A stretch of 64,000 nt of DNA from positions 62,001-126,000 of the forward strand of contig NZ_CADIJR010000010.1 in assembly GCF_902859645.1 (NCBI RefSeq). Reading direction: 5' to 3'. The notes beneath the pieces were generated by a model. The model had not been told where the DNA came from and searched no databases. It worked only from the letters and a program-made list of their open reading frames with translations. The stretch comes from Achromobacter insuavis. Lineage in GTDB: Bacteria > Pseudomonadota > Gammaproteobacteria > Burkholderiales > Burkholderiaceae_B. Position numbers and translations under genes: made by a program. This document shows, in pieces, positions 54,356 through 63,645 of this stretch. Numbering within the stretch: the first letter of the stretch is position 1; each line of letters starts with the position of its first letter.

Positions 54356-55280
54356 GCGCGTCGCGCGTTTCCGCCACCAGTTGCTCGACCACCGCGCCGG
54401 CCGGTTGCAGGCTGTCGATCAATCCCGCGCTCTGGCCGGCCTCGACCTTGCCGCCCTGCACGTCGCCGTCGAAGGCGGCCTGCTTCAGGGAACTGCCGGA
54501 GAACATCGTTTCCAGCGTGGCCTCGTCGCCGCCGCGTTCGGCCGCGAGGTAGTCGCGGGCAAATGCGTTGCGCAGCATGCGCACGGGCGAACGGCCGCGG
54601 CCCACCAGCGTGGTGTCGGCGACGCCGGCCGCCAGCACCGCATCCTTGTAGGCATCGCACACGCCGGCCTCGGGCGTCAGCAGGAAGCGGGTGCCCAGTT
54701 GCGCGCCCGCCGCGCCCAGGCACAGCGCGGCGGCGATGCCGGCGCCGTCGGCGATGCCGCCGGCCGCCACCACTGGCACCGACACGCGCCGCACCACTGA
54801 ACGCAGCAGGACCTGCAGGCCGATTTCATCGGGGCCGGGATGGCCGCCGGCTTCCAGGCCGACGGCGATCACCGCGTCCACCCCCGCCGCTTCGGCCTTG
54901 GCGGCGTGTTCGGGGCTGGCGATCACCTGCAACCATTTGACGCCGGCCTCGCGCGCGCGGCCGATGTGCTTCTGCGGTCCGCCCTGCGACGCGATGATGA
55001 CCGGCACGCCTTCGGCCAGGGCGATATCCATGTGCTCCTGCGCGCGTTTGTTGTACAGCGGGATGTTGACGGCGTAGGGCGCGTCGGTGCCGGCGCGCAC
55101 CTCGCGGATGGCGGCCAGCAGCGCCTCGGGGTACATCGGGCCGGCCGCGATCACGCCGAGCCCGCCGGCGCGCGACACCGCCAGCGCCAGCGCCGCGTTC
55201 GACGAGGCCCAGCTCATGCCGCCCTGGATGATCGGGTAGCGGGTGCCCAGCAAGCGGGTCAGCGGGGTTTGCAGAGTCAT
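54327..55280 (-). CDS. Nitronate monooxygenase-like flavoprotein
   Basis: An FMN-dependent TIM-barrel protein of 317 residues in the nitronate monooxygenase/FabK-like family. GTRYPIIQGGMSWASS and GGLGVIAAG near the start, SQGGPQKHIGRAREAGVKWLQV, GLEAGGHPGPDE, and VAAGGIADGAGIAAALCLGA (phosphate-binding) are family landmarks. Members oxidise nitronates or act on enoyl groups; which applies is open. The gene faces the MFS gene across a gap holding the third MarR-type palindrome, 42 bases upstream of its ATG, which suggests shared control. Its 3' end overlaps the toxin gene. Confidence 0.84.
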   Translation of the reverse strand: MTLQTPLTRLLGTRYPIIQGGMSWASSNAALALAVSRAGGLGVIAAGPMYPEALLAAIREVRAGTDAPYAVNIPLYNKRAQEHMDIALAEGVPVIIASQGGPQKHIGRAREAGVKWLQVIASPEHAAKAEAAGVDAVIAVGLEAGGHPGPDEIGLQVLLRSVVRRVSVPVVAAGGIADGAGIAAALCLGAAGAQLGTRFLLTPEAGVCDAYKDAVLAAGVADTTLVGRGRSPVRMLRNAFARDYLAAERGGDEATLETMFSGSSLKQAAFDGDVQGGKVEAGQSAGLIDSLQPAGAVVEQLVAETRDALRRAALMVG

Positions 55281-55321
55281 GGCGAATCAGAATGGGGAAA
55301 AGCCCATTCTGGAATATATGG

Positions 55322-55334
55322 TTGATAAAATCAA
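55322..55334. promoter_or_regulatory. MarR-type palindrome between the flavoprotein and MFS genes
   Basis: TTGATAAAATCAA is a 6-1-6 repeat with one mismatch, extended by G and C outward (GTTGAT…ATCAAC). It shares AATCAACTATAT exactly with the site at 46395. It is 42 bases from the flavoprotein start and 183 from the MFS start. Confidence 0.6.
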
Positions 55335-55516
55335 CTATATTCTGAGCGGCGGCCCGGCGGCCCGGCGGCCCGGCGAACGCATCGCGCACGCCATGCGCGA
55401 TGCGCCGACGCGGGTATTCCCGATTGCGCCAGGTTATTTGTTTATGATGTGCGCGTCTGGCCCAAGGCCCGGCCGTCCCGAGGAGGGGGCGTCTTTCTCC
55501 ATCAATAAGAAAAATC

Positions 55517-56728
55517 ATGTCGAGCACTACCTCGAGCACTACCGATACGCTTTCCGTGCGCACCATCGTCCTGGGCACCCTGGTGGTGCTGCTGGCCATG
55601 GGCGTGCGCGCCACCTTCGGCCTGTTCATGCAGCCGATGGGCCTGGCCCATGGCTGGAGCCGCGAAGTGTTTTCCATGGCCTTCGCGCTGCAGAACCTGG
55701 TCTGGGGCGTGGCCTGCATCTTCATGGGCATCCTGGCCGACCGTTATGGCTCCGGCCGCACCATCGCGCTGGGCGCGGTGCTGTACATGCTGGGCATGAT
55801 CGGCACCCGCTTCGCCACCGACGAAACCACGCTCTACCTGAGCGCCGGCCTGCTGGTCGGCCTGGGCCAGGCCGGCACCACGTTTCCGGTGATCCTGCCG
55901 GTGGTGGCGCGCGCCGTGCCGCCGGCCTACCGCAGCACGGCCATGGGCATCGCCAGCGCCGGCGGCTCGCTTGGCCAGTTCGCGGTGGTGCCGACCGGGC
56001 AGGCGCTGATCACCGGCCTGGACTGGCCGGGCGCGTTGTGGGTGCTGTCACTGTTCGTCGCTTGCGCGGCGCCGCTGGCCTATTTCCTGCGCGGCCGTCC
56101 GCAGGCCCATGGCGGGCCGCAGCAGTCGCTGGCGGCGGCGGTGCGGCAGGCGGTGCGGCATCCGTCGTTCCATTTCCTGTTCTGGAGCTATTTCGTCTGC
56201 GGCTTCCACACGGCCTTCATCACGCTGCACCTGCCGGCCTATGTCACCGACGGCGGCCTGACGCCGGGGCAGGGCGCCACCGCGATCGCGCTGATCGGGC
56301 TGTTCAACGTGCTGGGCTCGTTCTACGCCGGCAAGCTCGGCGGCCAGTACAGCAAGAAGCGCCTGCTCGCGGTGGTCTACGGCATGCGCGCCTTCGGCAT
56401 CCTGCTGCTGCTGTGGCTGCCGCTGTCGCCGTGGGTGCTGTATGCGTTCGCCGCCTGGATGGGCTTGTTCTGGCTGGGCACGGTGCCGCTGACGCAGGGG
56501 CTGATCGGCCAGATCTATGGCCTGCGTTATGCCGCGACCCTGTCCGGCATCGTTTTCCTGGGCCACCAGGTCGGCAGTTTCATCGGCGTGTGGCTGGGCG
56601 GTTATGCCTATGCCAAGACCGGCAACTACGACCTGGTCTGGTGGCTGGGCGTGGCGCTGGCGGTGGCCGCCGCGCTGCTGTGCCTGCCGGTGCGCGAGCA
56701 GCCGCTGGCGCAGCCGGCGACCGCGTGA
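55517..56728 (+). CDS. MFS transporter
   Basis: A 403-residue inner-membrane carrier of the major facilitator superfamily with about 12 helices. Helix 1 follows SVRTIVLGTLVVLLAMGVRA; loop 2–3 reads GILADRYGSGRTIALG, the MFS A-motif; the central loop is about residues 200–215 (RGRPQAHGGPQQ). It resembles oxalate/formate-antiporter-like and carboxylate carriers (MCT-type). GAGG lies about 35 bases upstream, and the start codon has only a weak site. It faces the flavoprotein gene across a MarR-type palindrome, so it may import the acid used by the module. Confidence 0.87.
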   Translation: MSSTTSSTTDTLSVRTIVLGTLVVLLAMGVRATFGLFMQPMGLAHGWSREVFSMAFALQNLVWGVACIFMGILADRYGSGRTIALGAVLYMLGMIGTRFATDETTLYLSAGLLVGLGQAGTTFPVILPVVARAVPPAYRSTAMGIASAGGSLGQFAVVPTGQALITGLDWPGALWVLSLFVACAAPLAYFLRGRPQAHGGPQQSLAAAVRQAVRHPSFHFLFWSYFVCGFHTAFITLHLPAYVTDGGLTPGQGATAIALIGLFNVLGSFYAGKLGGQYSKKRLLAVVYGMRAFGILLLLWLPLSPWVLYAFAAWMGLFWLGTVPLTQGLIGQIYGLRYAATLSGIVFLGHQVGSFIGVWLGGYAYAKTGNYDLVWWLGVALAVAAALLCLPVREQPLAQPATA

Positions 56729-56739
56729 GGCGAACCGCC

Positions 56740-56901
56740 ATGACCGACACGCCTGCCGTCGCTTCCGCCCGCCGCCATCGCGGCTGGCGCCTGGCGGGCT
56801 GGGCGGCGTTGGCGCTGGTGTTGGGCCTGGCCTTCTGGGGCTACACCCAGCCCGACATGCAGATCCATTGGGAAAACCTGGCGTCGCTGTGCGGTTTCTA
56901 G
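56740..56901 (+). CDS. Small hypothetical membrane protein
   Basis: A 53-residue protein with one membrane segment (about 20–36: GWAALALVLGLAFWGY), a basic N-terminus (SARRHRGWR) and a short C-terminal tail with TQPDMQIHWENLASLCGF. It starts 11 bases after the MFS stop, preceded by GAGGCGAACC, so it is probably co-transcribed. I do not recognise the family. It could be an accessory to the MFS carrier or an unrelated small protein. Confidence 0.55.
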   Translation: MTDTPAVASARRHRGWRLAGWAALALVLGLAFWGYTQPDMQIHWENLASLCGF

Positions 56902-56985
56902 CCGCGCGGGCGGGGCGGGGGCGCGGTATCCTACGGCGGTAATCGTTTCCACACCGCGTTTCCGTATCGCGTTTTGACGCCGCCC

Positions 56986-59649
56986 ATGCAGGACGACCCG
57001 CTTTCCTACCCCGACCTGAGCCTGTCCGCCATCGGCGACATGCCTGCCGCCGACATGCTGGTGCTGACGGTCAACAACCGCCTGTCGCGCCGGCTCACGC
57101 TCGAGCTGGCCGGGTTGCTGCGCCAGGAGCGCCAGGTCAGCGAACTGCCGCGCATCCTGCCGTTGTCCGCCTGGCTGGCCGAATCCGCCAATGAACTGGC
57201 GTTCGAGACCGATGACGACGTGCCGGCCTACCGGCTCGACGGCTTCGCCACCCAGCTGGTCTGGACCGAGGCCATCCGCGCCGAAGAGGCCGAGCGCGTG
57301 CTGCTGGACGCGAGCCAGGCCGCGCGCCTGTCGATGGACGCGGACCAGCTCATGGACGAGTGGGCGCTGCGCGTGCCGTCCGGCGCCGACACCGACGAGT
57401 ACCGCGGTTTCGCGCGCTGGCGCGAACGCTATCGCCAGGTTCTGGCCGCCATCGACGCCGAGGACGCCAACCAGGGCTATGCCCGCGTGCTGCGGGCGCT
57501 CGAGGATGGCCGGCTGGCCGTGCCCGGCCATCTGGTGCTGGCCGGCTTCACCGATATGTCGCCGCGCTTCCGGCGGCTGCTGCGGGCGTTCGAGGAACAG
57601 GGCTGCCTGATCGCGCAATGGCGCGACACGCAGCGCGCGCCCGCCGAGCCGCGCCGCTACGAGGCGCCGGAGCAGGGCGCCGAGTGGCGCGCGGCGGCCG
57701 AGTGGGCCGCCAGTCAGCTGAAGCGTCATCCCGCCGGCCGCTACGCCATCGTCTCGCCCCAGCTCGAAGCCGAATCGCCGTTCGCGCGGCGCATCCTCAG
57801 CCAGGCGCTGGCGGGCCACGACGGCGCGCCGGCGTTCGCCTTCAACGTGGCGGTTGGCCGTCCGCTGGATGAATGGCCGATGGCGCGCGCCGCGCTGGCG
57901 TGGCTGCGCGCGCTGGCCGAATGCGCGGCGGGCAAGGGCTGTGGCGTCGAGGTGCTGGGCGCCGCGCTGCTGGCGGGCCACTGCGCGGGCGATGTCAGCG
58001 AACGCGCCCGCCTGGCCGCCCTGGACGCGCGCTGGCGCCGTCGCGGCCAGATCCACCTGTCCGCGATGGAATGGCGCAAGCAGCTGTCGCAGTTGCCGCC
58101 GCTGGCGCAGGCCTGGGACCAGGCCATGGAGATCTGGACGAAGGGGGGCGCGCGCGCCACCAGCGATGTCTGGATGCTGCGCATGAAAGCGGCGCTGACG
58201 GCGCTCGGCTTTCCCGGCGAGGGCGTGCTGGACAGCGTCGGCTACCAGGTGCTGGGCGCGTTCGGCGAGGCGCTGGGCGGCTTCTCGGCGCTGGCGCCGG
58301 CCGCCGGCAAGCTGGGCGGCGTGGCGGCGGTCAACCTGCTCCAGAGCGTGGCGCGCTCGGCCGCGTTCCAGCCGCAGCGCGACCCGTTGGCGCGGCTCGA
58401 CGTGCTGGGCCTGCTGGAAGCCGAGGGCGGTTTCTGGGATGGCGTCTGGATGCTGGGGCTGACCGACGATGTGCTGCCGGCCTCGCCCAAGCCGAACCCG
58501 CTGCTGCCGCTGGCGGTGCTGCGCCAGGCCAAGGCGCCGCGCGCCACGCCCGAGCGCGAACGCGAGTGGGCCGAGGGCATCTACGCGGCGCTGTGCCGCT
58601 GCGCGCCGGAGGTCATCGTCAGCCACGCGCACATGGACGGCGAGCGCGAGCTGCGGCCGTCGCCATTGATCGCCGCCGCTGCCCTGACCGATTGGCGGCC
58701 GGCGCTGGCGCCGTCCGTGGCCGCCTTGCCGCAGGAAACGCTGGACGACGCGCAGGGCCCGCCGCTGGCGCCGGACGACCGGGGCGGCGGCGGGTTGGAT
58801 GTATTGGACACGCAGGCGCGCAATCCCCTGTGGGCGTTCGTGCGCCACCGGCTCGGCGGGCGCGAACTCGCGGCCTATGCCGACGCGGCCACGGTGAACG
58901 TGCGCGGCCAGTTCCTGCACAAGGCGCTGGAACTGGTGTGGGGCATGCTGCCCGACCAGGAGGCCTTGCACGACACGCTGGCCGGCGGCCGCTTGCCGGC
59001 CTTGCTGGAGCAGGCGGTGGCGCAGGCCGCCGAGGAAGAACTGCAGCAGTACGCGCCGGCGCTGAAAGCGCTGGAATGCGCCCGCGCGCTGACGGTGCTG
59101 GCGTCGTGGCTCGACATGGAAGCCCAGCGGCTGCCGTTCGCGGTGGCGCAGGTCGAGAAGAACCACGAATGGCGCCATGGCGCGCTGCACCTGAAGCTGC
59201 GGCTGGACCGCATCGACACGCTGACCGACGGCCGCAACGTCATCGTCGACTACAAGACCGGCGTGGCCGCGGCCAAGCCCGAGCCCGACTGGTCGCGCAG
59301 CCGTCCGGTGAACGTGCAGCTGCCGTTCTACGCCTCGGTGCTGGCCGATGCCGCCGGCGGCGAAGTGGCCGGCCTGGTGCTGGCCCAGATCCACGCGCGC
59401 CAGGTGGCGGCGCAGGGCCTGGCCGACGAGGACCTGGGCATGGCGGGCGTGACGCTGGCCGCCGAAAGCAAGTACTTCGACGGCCTGTCCTGGCCCGAGA
59501 TCCGCCAGCGCTGGCGCGCCGCGATCGAGTCGCTGGCCGATGAATACGTGGCAGGCCATGCCGCCAATGTCGCCTACCGCCGCGACGACCTGAAATACTG
59601 CGACGCGCTGCCCTTCCTGCGCTTGCACCTGGATGACGAGGACGCCTGA
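56986..59649 (+). CDS. AddB-like PD-(D/E)XK nuclease (probable DNA-repair protein)
   Basis: An 887-residue protein of the AddB-like family found in betaproteobacteria beside an AddA-like helicase, as the second subunit of a RecBCD-type break-repair enzyme. The C-terminal nuclease core (about 737–760) is LRLDRIDTLTDG followed by NVIVDYKTG, with Asp and DYK of the PD-(D/E)XK active site. The N-terminal half is a degenerate helicase fold with no clear Walker A. I use the ATG at 56986; a TTG at 56974 is in frame. The stop is three bases before the helicase ATG. Confidence 0.85.
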   Translation: MQDDPLSYPDLSLSAIGDMPAADMLVLTVNNRLSRRLTLELAGLLRQERQVSELPRILPLSAWLAESANELAFETDDDVPAYRLDGFATQLVWTEAIRAEEAERVLLDASQAARLSMDADQLMDEWALRVPSGADTDEYRGFARWRERYRQVLAAIDAEDANQGYARVLRALEDGRLAVPGHLVLAGFTDMSPRFRRLLRAFEEQGCLIAQWRDTQRAPAEPRRYEAPEQGAEWRAAAEWAASQLKRHPAGRYAIVSPQLEAESPFARRILSQALAGHDGAPAFAFNVAVGRPLDEWPMARAALAWLRALAECAAGKGCGVEVLGAALLAGHCAGDVSERARLAALDARWRRRGQIHLSAMEWRKQLSQLPPLAQAWDQAMEIWTKGGARATSDVWMLRMKAALTALGFPGEGVLDSVGYQVLGAFGEALGGFSALAPAAGKLGGVAAVNLLQSVARSAAFQPQRDPLARLDVLGLLEAEGGFWDGVWMLGLTDDVLPASPKPNPLLPLAVLRQAKAPRATPEREREWAEGIYAALCRCAPEVIVSHAHMDGERELRPSPLIAAAALTDWRPALAPSVAALPQETLDDAQGPPLAPDDRGGGGLDVLDTQARNPLWAFVRHRLGGRELAAYADAATVNVRGQFLHKALELVWGMLPDQEALHDTLAGGRLPALLEQAVAQAAEEELQQYAPALKALECARALTVLASWLDMEAQRLPFAVAQVEKNHEWRHGALHLKLRLDRIDTLTDGRNVIVDYKTGVAAAKPEPDWSRSRPVNVQLPFYASVLADAAGGEVAGLVLAQIHARQVAAQGLADEDLGMAGVTLAAESKYFDGLSWPEIRQRWRAAIESLADEYVAGHAANVAYRRDDLKYCDALPFLRLHLDDEDA

Positions 59650-59652
59650 GCC

Positions 59653-62600
59653 ATGGCCGATGTAGAACGCCAGCCCCAGGACCATGCCGCGCGCGCGGCG
59701 GCGCTGGATCCCGCGCGCTCTTTTCTGGTGCAGGCGCCCGCCGGCTCCGGCAAGACGGAACTGCTGACCGACCGCATCCTGGCGCTGCTGGCCACCGTCA
59801 ACCGCCCCGAGGAAATCGTCGCCATCACCTTCACGCGCAAGGCTGCCTCGGAGATGCATGCGCGCGTGCTGAGCAAGCTGCGCCGTGGCCTGGACGCGCC
59901 GCCCGAGGCCGCGCACGAACGCCGCAGCTGGGAACTGGCGCGCGCCGCGCTGGCGCGCAACGCCGAACAGGAATGGCACCTGCTGGAGCATCCGGCGCGG
60001 CTGGCGATCCGCACCATCGACTCGTTCTGCGCCGGCCTGGTCCGCAGCATGCCGTGGCTGTCCGAACTGGGCGGCATGCCCGAGATCACCGACGACGCCC
60101 GCGCCCATTACGAAGCGGCGGCGCGCGCCACGCTCGATCTGGCGGATGACTACGACGCGGTCCGCATCCTGCTGCAGCACATGGACGTGGACGTGCAGGC
60201 GGCCAAGGACGCCATCGCCGACATGCTCGGCCAGCGCGATCAATGGCTGCCGCTGCTGCGCCATGGTTCCGACCGCGAGGCGCTGGAGGAAACCCTGGCC
60301 GCGGCTATCGGCGACGACCTGGAGGCGCTGTGCGAGGCCATGCCCTACGGCTGGGCCGACGCGCTGTCCGGCCCGGCGCGGCTGGCCGCGGCGCAATTGC
60401 AGGACGGCGGCGAGGACGACCGGCTGGCCGCCTTGCTCGACTGGACCGAGGAACTGCCGGCCGATGCCGAGGTGCTGGACCAGTGGCGCGCCGTCGCGCA
60501 CCTGCTGCTGACCGGCACCGGTTCGCTGCGCAAGACCGTCACCAAGACCCTGGGTTTTCCGGCCAAGTGCGCGCACAAGGAACCGTTCGTCGCCTGGCTC
60601 GAAAGCGCCGACGCCGATGCCGCCTGGGTGCGGCGCCTGGCGGCGGTGCGCGACATTCCGGCGCCGCGCTTGAGCGACGCGCAATGGGAAGTGCTGGGCG
60701 CGCAGCTGATGACGCTGGCGCTGGCGGTGGCGCAGTTGCGGCTGCGCTTCGCCGACACCGGCGAGGTCGACTTCATCGAGATCTCGCAGCGCGCCGCCTC
60801 GGCGCTGGGCAGCGCCGACGATCCGGGCGAGCTGCTGCTCAAGCTCGACGCGTCCATCCGCCACCTGCTGATCGACGAGTTCCAGGACACCAGCCAGACG
60901 CAGCTGGACCTGTTGCGCACGCTGACCTCCGGCTGGCAGGAGGGCGACGGCCGCAGCCTGTTCCTGGTGGGCGATCCGATGCAGTCGATCTACCGTTTCC
61001 GCAAGGCGGAAGTGGGGCTGTTCCTCGAAGTCGCGGAAACGGGCGTGGGCGAACTGCAACCGGGTTTCCTCAACCTGACCGACAACTTCCGCTCGCAGGC
61101 CGGCATCGTCGACTGGGTCAACCAGTCGTTCGCGCAATTGCTGCCCAAGCGCAGCGACGCGGCCGCGGGCGCCATCAAGTACAGCCCGTCCACCGCCTTT
61201 CACGGCGCCTTGCCGGATCCGGCCGTGCGCTTCCATCCCGCCTGGTCGCGCGCCGGCGCCGCGCCGGCCGAGGAACAGGCCGAGGACATTGCCGTCGGCC
61301 TGGTGCGGCAGGCGCTGGCCGAACACGCGGGTAGCAAGCACCCGGTCGCCATCCTGGTGCGGGCCCGCAGCCACCTGGGCAACCTGACGCGCCGGCTGGC
61401 GCAGGAAGGCATCCGCTGCCGCGCGGTGGACCTGGTGCCGCTGGCGCTGCGGCCGGTGGTGGCGGACCTGGTGCAGTTGGTGCGGGCGCTGTCGCATCCG
61501 GGCGACCGGCTGGCGTGGCTGTCGGTGCTGCGCGCGCCGTTCTGCGGCCTGACGCTGGAGTCGTTGCAGCGCCTGTTCGGCGCCGACCATGTGACGCCGG
61601 TGCCGGTGCTGCTGGAGCGCCTGTTGCGCCCGGCGCCGGTGAAGGCCGTGGCGGCGCCCTTGGCCACCGCGCCGGCGGCGCGCCAGGGATCCTTGTTCGA
61701 CGACACCGAGAACCCGGCACAAGGGGCCTTGTTCGACGACGCGGCGTCTGAAGCATCGCGCGTTGATCCGGTCTTGACGCCGGTCGCGGCGGGCGAGGGC
61801 GAACCCTCGTTCGGCGGCGCGGACGCCCCGCGTTCGGCCGAGGCCCTGCTGCGTCCCGATGAATACGCGCGCCTGCGGCAGGTGGCCGCGATATTGCTGG
61901 ATACGCGCAACGCCTCGGGCGCCATGCCGTTCGCGGCCTGGGTCGAGACGCTGTGGCGCCGCCTGGGTGGGCCCGCGCTCTACAGCGGCCCGTCGGTCGC
62001 CAACGACGCCGAAAGCCTGTTCCAGCTGGTCGAGCGCCTGGCGCCGCACGGCGCCATCGACGCGGCCGCGCTGGACACCGGCATCGCGCGCCTGTTCGCC
62101 GCGCCCGACGCCGCCGACGAAGAAGCCGCGGTCGAGATCATGACCATGCACAAGTCCAAGGGCCTGCAGTTCGAGACGGTGATCCTGTATGGCCTGCATC
62201 GCGCGCCGCGCGGCGATCAGCCGCCGCTGGTGCGCTTCGAGCAAAGCAGCAATCGTGTGCTGTTCGGCCCGGTCAAGCCGCGCGCCGAAACCGAGGCCGA
62301 TCCCGTGTCGCGCTATCTGGGCGCGCGCGAGGCCCGCCGCGCCTCCTACGAGATCGACCGCCTGCTGTACGTCGCCGCCACCCGCGCCCGCAAGCGCCTG
62401 CACCTGGTCGGCCACGTCAACGTCGACGAGGCCAGCGGCCAGCCCAAGACGCCATCCTCCGCCAGCCTGCTGGGCCGCCTCTGGCCCTGCCTGGCCACGC
62501 CCACGCCGCCGGCCGCCGACGGCGACACGGCCGAGCCCGTGGCCGACGCGCCGGAATGGCAGGGCGAACCGCTGCGCCGGCTGCACCGCGACGGCCTGGC

Positions 62601-63210
62601 GCAACTGGCGCGGCAGGCCGACGTCGCCATCAGCCCCGGCTTCGCCGCCGCCGCGCGCGGCGCCTGGGGCGACAGCGCCGAACATCCCGCCTGGCAACTC
62701 GAATCCGGTTACGACGCCGCCATCGGCACCCTGGCCCACGCCTGGCTGGCCCGTATCGGCCAGGACGGCGTTACGACCTGGCCGGCGGACGCCCTGGCCC
62801 AACGCCTGCCCGCCATGCGCCGCCAGCTGACCCGCGCCGGCATCCCCGCCAGCCAGGCCGACGCCGCCGCCGAAGCCGTCCTGGACACGCTCCAGTCCAC
62901 CCTGGCCGACGACCGCGGCCTCTGGCTCCTCTCCCAATCCGGCGCCCGCCGCGAATGGCCCCTCATCGACGCCGCCGGCAAAGTCTCCGTCATCGACCTG
63001 GCCCTCAGCACCGAAGACGGCTGGCTCATCGTCGACTACAAAACAGGCCGCCCCCAACCCAACGAATCCCCCGCCGCCTTCGCCCAACGCATGCGCCAAC
63101 GCCACGGCGACCAACTCCTGCGCTACTGCGCCCAGGTAACCGCCCTGGACGGCCGCAAAGCCCGCGCCGCCCTATATTTCCCCCGAGCCCAAGCCTGGAT
63201 AGACCTATAA
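59653..63210 (+). CDS. AddA-like UvrD-family helicase-nuclease
   Basis: A superfamily 1A helicase-nuclease of 1185 residues, likely the AddA subunit of an AddAB-type enzyme that processes double-strand breaks for recombination. Walker A is PAGSGKT (about 29–35), motif Ia follows in AITFTRKAASEMHARV, motif II is IDEFQD (about 405), motif III VGDPMQSIYRFRKAE (about 437), and TMHKSKGLQFETVIL is motif V. The C-terminal nuclease domain has IDLALSTEDGWLIVDYKTG (about 1112–1130). A Gln/Pro-poor insert at 650–740 has SLFDD/ALFDD repeats. It is coupled to the AddB-like gene and followed by a low-complexity gap. Confidence 0.88.
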   Translation: MADVERQPQDHAARAAALDPARSFLVQAPAGSGKTELLTDRILALLATVNRPEEIVAITFTRKAASEMHARVLSKLRRGLDAPPEAAHERRSWELARAALARNAEQEWHLLEHPARLAIRTIDSFCAGLVRSMPWLSELGGMPEITDDARAHYEAAARATLDLADDYDAVRILLQHMDVDVQAAKDAIADMLGQRDQWLPLLRHGSDREALEETLAAAIGDDLEALCEAMPYGWADALSGPARLAAAQLQDGGEDDRLAALLDWTEELPADAEVLDQWRAVAHLLLTGTGSLRKTVTKTLGFPAKCAHKEPFVAWLESADADAAWVRRLAAVRDIPAPRLSDAQWEVLGAQLMTLALAVAQLRLRFADTGEVDFIEISQRAASALGSADDPGELLLKLDASIRHLLIDEFQDTSQTQLDLLRTLTSGWQEGDGRSLFLVGDPMQSIYRFRKAEVGLFLEVAETGVGELQPGFLNLTDNFRSQAGIVDWVNQSFAQLLPKRSDAAAGAIKYSPSTAFHGALPDPAVRFHPAWSRAGAAPAEEQAEDIAVGLVRQALAEHAGSKHPVAILVRARSHLGNLTRRLAQEGIRCRAVDLVPLALRPVVADLVQLVRALSHPGDRLAWLSVLRAPFCGLTLESLQRLFGADHVTPVPVLLERLLRPAPVKAVAAPLATAPAARQGSLFDDTENPAQGALFDDAASEASRVDPVLTPVAAGEGEPSFGGADAPRSAEALLRPDEYARLRQVAAILLDTRNASGAMPFAAWVETLWRRLGGPALYSGPSVANDAESLFQLVERLAPHGAIDAAALDTGIARLFAAPDAADEEAAVEIMTMHKSKGLQFETVILYGLHRAPRGDQPPLVRFEQSSNRVLFGPVKPRAETEADPVSRYLGAREARRASYEIDRLLYVAATRARKRLHLVGHVNVDEASGQPKTPSSASLLGRLWPCLATPTPPAADGDTAEPVADAPEWQGEPLRRLHRDGLAQLARQADVAISPGFAAAARGAWGDSAEHPAWQLESGYDAAIGTLAHAWLARIGQDGVTTWPADALAQRLPAMRRQLTRAGIPASQADAAAEAVLDTLQSTLADDRGLWLLSQSGARREWPLIDAAGKVSVIDLALSTEDGWLIVDYKTGRPQPNESPAAFAQRMRQRHGDQLLRYCAQVTALDGRKARAALYFPRAQAWIDL

Positions 63211-63424
63211 AAAAAGCAAAGCAAGACAAAAAAAGAAAAAAACAGAGCAAGAAAAAAAGCGAAGCAAGGCAAAGCGAAGCGAGCCAACAAGACAAGCGAA
63301 GCAACGTCTCCTCCCCCTCCCCCTAGGGGGGAGGGCCGGGGAGGGGGCGCACATACAGCCCCCCGGGGCCCGCCAGCCAAGAGGCTAGCCGAGCGAGCAA
63401 CGCGAAGCTCTGCTAGAATCTTGC
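63211..63424. other. Purine-rich low-complexity gap with GC hairpin
   Basis: Just after the helicase stop lies an A/G-rich stretch (about 63211–63305) with many copies of GCGAAGC- and GCAAGC-like words. A C/G-rich segment follows in which CCTCCCCCTAGGGGGGAGGG (about 63314–63336) can fold. A -10-like TAGAAT at 63414–63419 ends the gap before ffs, without a clear -35. No gene is supported. Confidence 0.5.
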
Positions 63425-63523
63425 TTGGCGGGCCCCTTCGCATGGTTCGACGGTGAACCTGGTCAGGTCGGGAACGAAGCAGCCATAGTCGTTTAGGGTC
63501 AGTGCCGGAGTAAGGCTCGCCAA
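63425..63523 (+). ncRNA. ffs: 4.5S RNA of the signal recognition particle
   Basis: The small bacterial SRP RNA, which binds Ffh to deliver membrane proteins. TTGGCGGGCC at the 5' side pairs with GGCTCGCCAA at the 3' side to close the hairpin. The conserved apical domain reads GGTCAGGTCGGGAACGAAGC followed by AGCC, including the GGAA tetraloop-type and asymmetric-loop bases. Length is about 99 bases; the exact ends are estimated. It sits between the helicase-nuclease and dnaX genes. Confidence 0.9.
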
Positions 63524-63645
63524 CCGGTTTTCGCAAAGGGGACGGGGTTGTTTTCCAAGGGGATTTCCCCGGAAGATGATTCCGTCCCTTTTGCATTTCA
63601 CGCCGGCAATCGCATCGGCTCTTGCAAAGGCTCTACAATCCCGCC

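Noticed and set aside
56626-63114. A very long open frame (over 2000 codons) on the minus strand
   Set aside because: It is antisense to the AddB/AddA-like genes and rich in Arg, Gln, Gly and His, as expected for a mirror frame of GC-rich coding DNA. No motif or family feature is visible.
63026-63304. Minus-strand frame encoding Leu/Phe/Cys-rich residues
   Set aside because: It arises from the purine-rich tract read in reverse; low complexity, not a gene.
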